DNA from: JBHIBA01 sp046758845
GTDB taxonomy: Bacteria > UBA8248 > JACPRG01 > G963555815
NCBI GenBank assembly: GCA_046758845.1
Contig: JBHIBA010000223.1
Coordinates: 1-7,818, forward strand
Direction: 5' to 3'
Length of the DNA: 7,818 nucleotides
Shown in pieces: positions 5,120 through 7,818 of this stretch. The position numbers and the translations under genes were made by a program. Numbering within the stretch: the stretch's first letter is position 1; every line of letters begins with the position of its first letter. The notes under the pieces are model-generated. The model was not told where the DNA came from. It was given only the letters and a program-made list of their open reading frames with translations, and did not search any database.

Positions 5120-6559
5120 ATGAAGACCCTCATTCGGGGCGGATATGTCGTTGCCTTTGACGGTGAGAGCCACAGGGTTTACCGGGATGGGGCCGTTGTG
5201 TTGGAAGGATCCAACATCGTCCACGCCGGCGGACCTTACAAGGGCGAGACCGACCGGGAGATCGATGCGCCCGGGAAACTCGTCATGCCCGGCCTCGTCA
5301 ATACGCACTTTCACGCGAACGGCGAAGCGGGAGGACGAATCATCGCCGACGTGGGGCGACCGGACTTCTTCCAGACCGGCTACCTCAATTACTGGGCGGT
5401 TCCGGCCGGCCGAAAAGGGATCCGTTCTTTGGAAAGAGCGGAGGTGGGGGGCAAGTACGCCTTGGTCGAGCTCTTGAAGAGCGGGTGCACCACTGCCGTT
5501 GAACTGGGAAACGAACCCAATTACGAAGATCTGGTCGGTGTCGCAGGCGAGCTCGGTATTCGAGCCTACCTGGGGCCGGGCTTCAGTTCGTGTGTCCACA
5601 GGACAGGGGACCGGGGACAACTGGTCAACGAGTGGGACGAGCCCAGGGGTCTCAAAGGATTGGAGCGGGCCTGCGAATTCGTTCGGAGCTACGACGGCGC
5701 TTTTGAGGGCCGCGTCCGGGGGATCTTGAATCCGGCGCAGGCGGATACGTGCAGCCCGGAGCTGCTGGTCCGAGCCCGGGAGGCCGCCGAGGAGTTGGGC
5801 GTCCCGGTCCAGATCCACACGGCCCAGAACCTGATGGAGTTTCATGAAATTCTGCGGCGATATAGGATGACTCCCGTGGAGTTCCTGGCGGACGTCGGCC
5901 TTTTGAGCCTGCGGACGCTTCTCGGCCACTGCATCATTACGACGGCCCACAGCTTTTCGGCCTTCCCCGGGGGTCGCGATCTCGAAATCATCGCGGCCTC
6001 GGGGAGCAGCGTGGCCCACTGCCCCCTGGTCTTCGCCCGCCGGGGAAACGCCCTCCAAAGCTTCAGCCGTTACCTGAAGGCTGGGATCAACCTGTCTCTG
6101 GGAACCGACACCTATCCGCGGGACCTGATCGGCGAGATGCGCTGGGCCTCTCTTATCGGGAAGATCATGGACCACGATTTCGCGGCCGCTACGGCCCGGG
6201 ATGTTTTCAACGCGGCCACCTTGGGTGGGGCACGGGCGTTGGGGCGCGAGGACCTCGGGCGGCTTGCTCCTGGGGCGAGGGCTGATGTCGCCGTTGTCGA
6301 TCTGACGGATTTACGGATCGGCCCTTTCCGGGACCCCATTCGGGCCCTGGTGAACTGCGCTTCTTCGGCGGACGTGGAGAGGGTGATCGTAGATGGCCGG
6401 GTCGTTGTCGAGGACGGTCGGGTCAGAGGGGTGGACGAGGATGTCCTCCGGGCCGAAGTCCAGGCGGAGGCGGAGAAACAGTGGGCCTCCCTTTGCCAGT
6501 TTCACTGGCAAGGCCTCCCTGCGGACGATCTCTCTCCGCCCTCTTTCCCCTGGGGATAG
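5120..6559 (+). CDS. Metal-dependent amidohydrolase (ATZ/TRZ / cytosine deaminase-like)
   Basis: This is a complete 479-residue cytoplasmic enzyme of the amidohydrolase superfamily. It has a small beta sandwich at the N-terminus (MKTLIRGGYVVAF ... EIDAPGKLVMPGLVNTHFH), a TIM barrel, and a return of the sandwich at the C-terminus (GARADVAVVDL ... VIVDGRVVVEDGRV). Metal and catalytic residues are His63 and His65 (NTHFH), His233 (QIHTAQN), His270 (LLGHC) and Asp330 (SLGTD). In most deaminases and chlorohydrolases of this branch the third His is followed by a catalytic Glu (H-x-x-E); here it is Gln236 (HTAQ), so the chemistry may differ from simple deamination. Length and layout are normal for the ATZ/TRZ group. 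It shares strand with the two cupins and may be expressed with them, though a 292-base gap intervenes. The substrate is probably a cyclic or N-linked small molecule, not determinable here. Confidence 0.88.
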   Translation: MKTLIRGGYVVAFDGESHRVYRDGAVVLEGSNIVHAGGPYKGETDREIDAPGKLVMPGLVNTHFHANGEAGGRIIADVGRPDFFQTGYLNYWAVPAGRKGIRSLERAEVGGKYALVELLKSGCTTAVELGNEPNYEDLVGVAGELGIRAYLGPGFSSCVHRTGDRGQLVNEWDEPRGLKGLERACEFVRSYDGAFEGRVRGILNPAQADTCSPELLVRAREAAEELGVPVQIHTAQNLMEFHEILRRYRMTPVEFLADVGLLSLRTLLGHCIITTAHSFSAFPGGRDLEIIAASGSSVAHCPLVFARRGNALQSFSRYLKAGINLSLGTDTYPRDLIGEMRWASLIGKIMDHDFAAATARDVFNAATLGGARALGREDLGRLAPGARADVAVVDLTDLRIGPFRDPIRALVNCASSADVERVIVDGRVVVEDGRVRGVDEDVLRAEVQAEAEKQWASLCQFHWQGLPADDLSPPSFPWG

Positions 6560-6672
6560 AAGGCAGGAGCAAAGCTGCGTTGAGCGAGCGCGCGGCTGGA
6601 CGGGCCGACTCGGCGTTTCTCTGCTTGACACGGGTGTTACGCAGGACATATCTGTTCGAGATCGCCGAGTAG

Positions 6673-6774
6673 ATCCTGGCCGAGATGAAGGCCAAGGGTG
6701 ACAAGCCGATTTCCTGGGAGAAGGTCAGGGCCACGATGAGTCTATCATCAGTAGCCTCTGCCGGTTGGCATTGA
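6673..6774 (+). pseudogene. Small-protein tail remnant, unassigned
   Basis: After TAG 6670-6672 an open frame reads ILAEMKAKGDKPISWEKVRA and ends at TGA 6772-6774. The segment before the TAG is in the same frame (RTYLFEIAE), so a GAG-to-TAG change could have split one short protein. The ILxEMKxKGxKPISWExVRA pattern looks like the tail of a small antitoxin-type or regulatory protein, but I cannot name the family. No start with a ribosome-binding site is seen. The rest of the 6560-6851 gap contains nothing else recognisable. Confidence 0.2.
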
Positions 6775-6837
6775 CTTCCTGGACCGAGAACCGGTTGGAT
6801 GGTCTCATCGGGCCGGGCGGTTTTCCGTTGCTTCATC

Positions 6838-6844
6838 AGGAGGG
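6838..6844 (+). promoter_or_regulatory. Shine-Dalgarno fixing a TTG start for cupin 1
   Basis: AGGAGGG lies with its AGGAGG core eight bases before TTG 6852. The longer in-frame option, TTG at 6765, has no such site and its extra residues do not resemble the family, so 6852 is chosen. Confidence 0.65.
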
Positions 6845-6851
6845 TGAAAAT

Positions 6852-7265
6852 TTGGCTTACCTATTTCGGCGGGACGAACTCCCGAAAATGGTGTCCGTCA
6901 CTCCGGGCCGGGAGCGCATCTTCTTCGTCAGCCCGGAACTCGCGGGCACGGACGCCCTTTTGGCCGGGATCATTCGCTACAAGAAAGGCGCCACCTCACC
7001 CTATCACTTCCATGAGGACTGCGAACACTTTTATTTCTTCCTGGATGGCGAGGGGACCGTGGAGACCGAGGAGGGGACGAAGCCCGTCAGGGCGGGAACC
7101 CTCGTGTTCATTCCCGCGCTGGAGAAGCACCGCCTCCGGGCGATTGTGGACACAAACTATTTCGAGTTTCAGGCTCCGAACCGGTTCAAAACCACCATCC
7201 TCGAAGGGACGGAAGACGACCTCCGTTGGAAAAAGGTGGATGGAAAGATCTGGGTCCAGAGCTGA
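6852..7265 (+). CDS. Cupin-domain protein with intact metal motif
   Basis: This is a 137-residue single-domain cupin (double-stranded beta helix) starting at TTG 6852. Motif 1 is GATSPYHFHEDCEHFYFFLD (residues 46-65) followed by GEG. His52 and His54 are clear metal ligands, with Glu58 or His59 in the third position; spacing to the closing Gly favours His59. Motif 2 is VRAGTLVFIPALEKHRLRA (79-97) with Pro88 and the fourth ligand His93. The N-terminal SVTPGRERIFFVSPELAGTD is typical of small cupins that follow hydrolases or decarboxylases in catabolic clusters. Such proteins may be dioxygenases, isomerases or binding proteins, and the sequence does not decide between them. The next cupin starts 24 bases after its stop, so the two are surely co-transcribed. 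Confidence 0.85.
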   Translation: MAYLFRRDELPKMVSVTPGRERIFFVSPELAGTDALLAGIIRYKKGATSPYHFHEDCEHFYFFLDGEGTVETEEGTKPVRAGTLVFIPALEKHRLRAIVDTNYFEFQAPNRFKTTILEGTEDDLRWKKVDGKIWVQS

Positions 7266-7277
7266 GAACAATCGGGC

Positions 7278-7284
7278 AAGGGGA
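7278..7284 (+). promoter_or_regulatory. Shine-Dalgarno of cupin 2
   Basis: AAGGGGAGG with its GGGGAGG core is five bases from ATG 7290. It supports this start for the downstream cupin and tight coupling to cupin 1. Confidence 0.7.
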
Positions 7285-7289
7285 GGATC

Positions 7290-7643
7290 ATGATCGATTT
7301 CATCGATACGGGATCGCTGGAAAGGGTGTCGCTGGGCCAGGGACTGGGAAAGGAAACCGAAGTGGTTGGCCCGGATCGGTGCGGGGCGAAGAACGTCCGC
7401 GGGCTGCTGCGCTGGCTCGAAACGGGCGAGGGGATCGAAGCCAGGCCCATGCCGGACTCCCACCAGCTTCTTTACATCCTGGAAGGAGAGGGCGTCTTCC
7501 ATCTGGAGGGGAAGGACTACCCCGCGGACCCCGGCGCGGGGCTTTATCTCGGCCCCGGCGAGGGGGCCCGGCTCTCGCAGGCGGGGAGCGCGGCACTGAA
7601 GGTGTTTCATCTCGCCGTCCCGCCCCCGCAGCAAGACTTTTGA
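7290..7643 (+). CDS. Small cupin-like protein lacking most metal ligands
   Basis: This is a 117-residue cupin fold. Motif 1 is recognisable as EARPMPDSHQLLYILEGEG (residues 50-68). Counting back from Gly66, the two His of H-x-H are replaced by Arg52 and Met54 and the Glu position by Gln59; only an off-register His58 remains. Motif 2 is GAGLYLGPGEGARLSQAG (82-99), where the ligand His is also missing (Ala or Arg). The beta-strand pattern LLYILEGEGVFHLEGKDY is intact. It therefore probably does not bind a catalytic metal the way its neighbour does and may be a structural or ligand-binding partner. It begins 24 bases after cupin 1, in an operon with it. The C-terminus is Pro- and Gln-rich. Confidence 0.75.
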   Translation: MIDFIDTGSLERVSLGQGLGKETEVVGPDRCGAKNVRGLLRWLETGEGIEARPMPDSHQLLYILEGEGVFHLEGKDYPADPGAGLYLGPGEGARLSQAGSAALKVFHLAVPPPQQDF

Positions 7644-7644
7644 C

Positions 7645-7666
7645 GGCCGAGCTGTTTGGCTCGGCC
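7645..7666 (+). terminator. Stem-loop after cupin 2
   Basis: GGCCGAGC 7645-7652 and GCTCGGCC 7659-7666 form a perfect 8-bp stem with loop TGTTTG, starting one base after the stop codon. Position and stability suggest a transcription terminator, but TGCGTGGG rather than a T tract follows, so termination would be factor-dependent or weak. Confidence 0.55.
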
Positions 7667-7729
7667 TGCGTGGGTTGGGTGTGGGATTGGCTGGGCCGAT
7701 TGTCGGTCTCCCCTCGATGGCGTGATTCC

Positions 7730-7776
7730 TTGGCCAAATGCGACCCTTGCTGCGCAAGGCTCCCGCATTCGGCCAA
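7730..7776. repeat. Nested imperfect inverted repeat
   Basis: The outer arms, 7730-7742 and 7764-7776, are 13 bases with one mismatch (TTGGCC-A-AATGCG against CGCATT-C-GGCCAA). Inside them a 6-bp hairpin, CCTTGC / GCAAGG, has a TGC loop (7745-7759). This long folded element in a gene-free end region could be a terminator, with AGTTTT a little downstream at 7783-7788, or a REP/MITE-like unit. No coding frame is supported in 7667-7818. Confidence 0.45.
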
Positions 7777-7800
7777 TGGGCCAGTTTTAGGCGAAAGAGT

Positions 7801-7818
7801 GCGGCCCTGCAGGGCCGC
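7801..7818. repeat. 18-bp perfect palindrome at the window end
   Basis: GCGGCCCTGCAGGGCCGC is its own reverse complement and includes CCCTGCAGGG. It may be part of a longer inverted repeat cut by the window edge, or an assembly-end artefact. Confidence 0.5.

Noticed and set aside
5027..6175. 382-codon minus-strand open frame
   Set aside because: It is antisense to the amidohydrolase; long antisense frames are common in high-GC DNA and this one shows no domain.
6670..6672. TAG between RTYLFEIAE and ILAEMKAKG as a pyrrolysine codon
   Set aside because: There is no intact gene, start or pyl context around it; a point mutation in a relic is simpler.
1..7818. CRISPR array or other regular direct repeats
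   Set aside because: No regularly spaced repeats were seen anywhere in the window.

Overview
This 7.8 kb stretch is high-GC bacterial DNA, probably from an uncultured soil or sediment organism. The mix of a dipeptide-type ABC transporter relic, an ATZ/TRZ-type amidohydrolase, small cupins and an isochorismatase-like hydrolase is common in groups such as Rokubacteria, Tectomicrobia, NC10 and some Deltaproteobacteria. That placement is an inference from gene style, not from a marker gene. Several transposase, integrase and tRNA-end remnants show that this is a rearranged accessory region.

Layout. Positions 1-691 hold no intact gene. A frameshifted C-terminal tail of a tyrosine recombinase lies at the left edge and runs directly into a tRNA-3'-end-like sequence on the minus strand, which looks like an old attachment site. 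A possible amidohydrolase N-terminal scrap and an imperfect hairpin follow. A complete isochorismatase-family (RutB-like) hydrolase runs at 692-1375 (+). It faces a convergent MFS efflux-type transporter at 1562-2863 (-), which is visibly lower in GC than its neighbours. An IS1380-type transposase scrap lies at 2998-3099 (-).

The most important object is at 3127-3711 (-). Two apparently separate short reading frames are one continuous 194-codon gene in a single frame, interrupted only by one TGA. The protein belongs to the AhpD / carboxymuconolactone-decarboxylase-like 'peroxidase-related' family. The TGA sits exactly at the second Cys of the family's redox motif (Cys-His-Tyr-TGA, followed four residues later by the conserved His). 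Seventeen bases after the TGA comes the loop of a perfect 7-bp hairpin with G as its first loop base, which is the geometry of a bacterial SECIS element. I read it as a selenocysteine-containing AhpD-like peroxidase (CxxU). The alternative is a point nonsense mutation of a CxxC gene.

Positions 3712-4538 contain a second tRNA-3'-half-like relic, a possible IS256-type transposase fragment and a tiny orphan ORF. Positions 4539-4844 (+) are an in-frame chimera of an ABC permease N-terminus and the C-terminal part of a family-5 solute-binding protein, a clear deletion or rearrangement scar. After two GC-rich hairpins comes a (+) cluster: a metal-dependent amidohydrolase (5120-6559), a cupin with metal ligands (6852-7265, TTG start) and a second small cupin that lacks most of them (7290-7643). 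The cluster closes with a stem-loop.

Taken together, the intact genes (two hydrolases likely acting on C-N bonds, cupins, an exporter and a peroxide-type oxidoreductase) suggest small-molecule catabolism or detoxification. The shared substrate, if there is one, cannot be named from the sequence.
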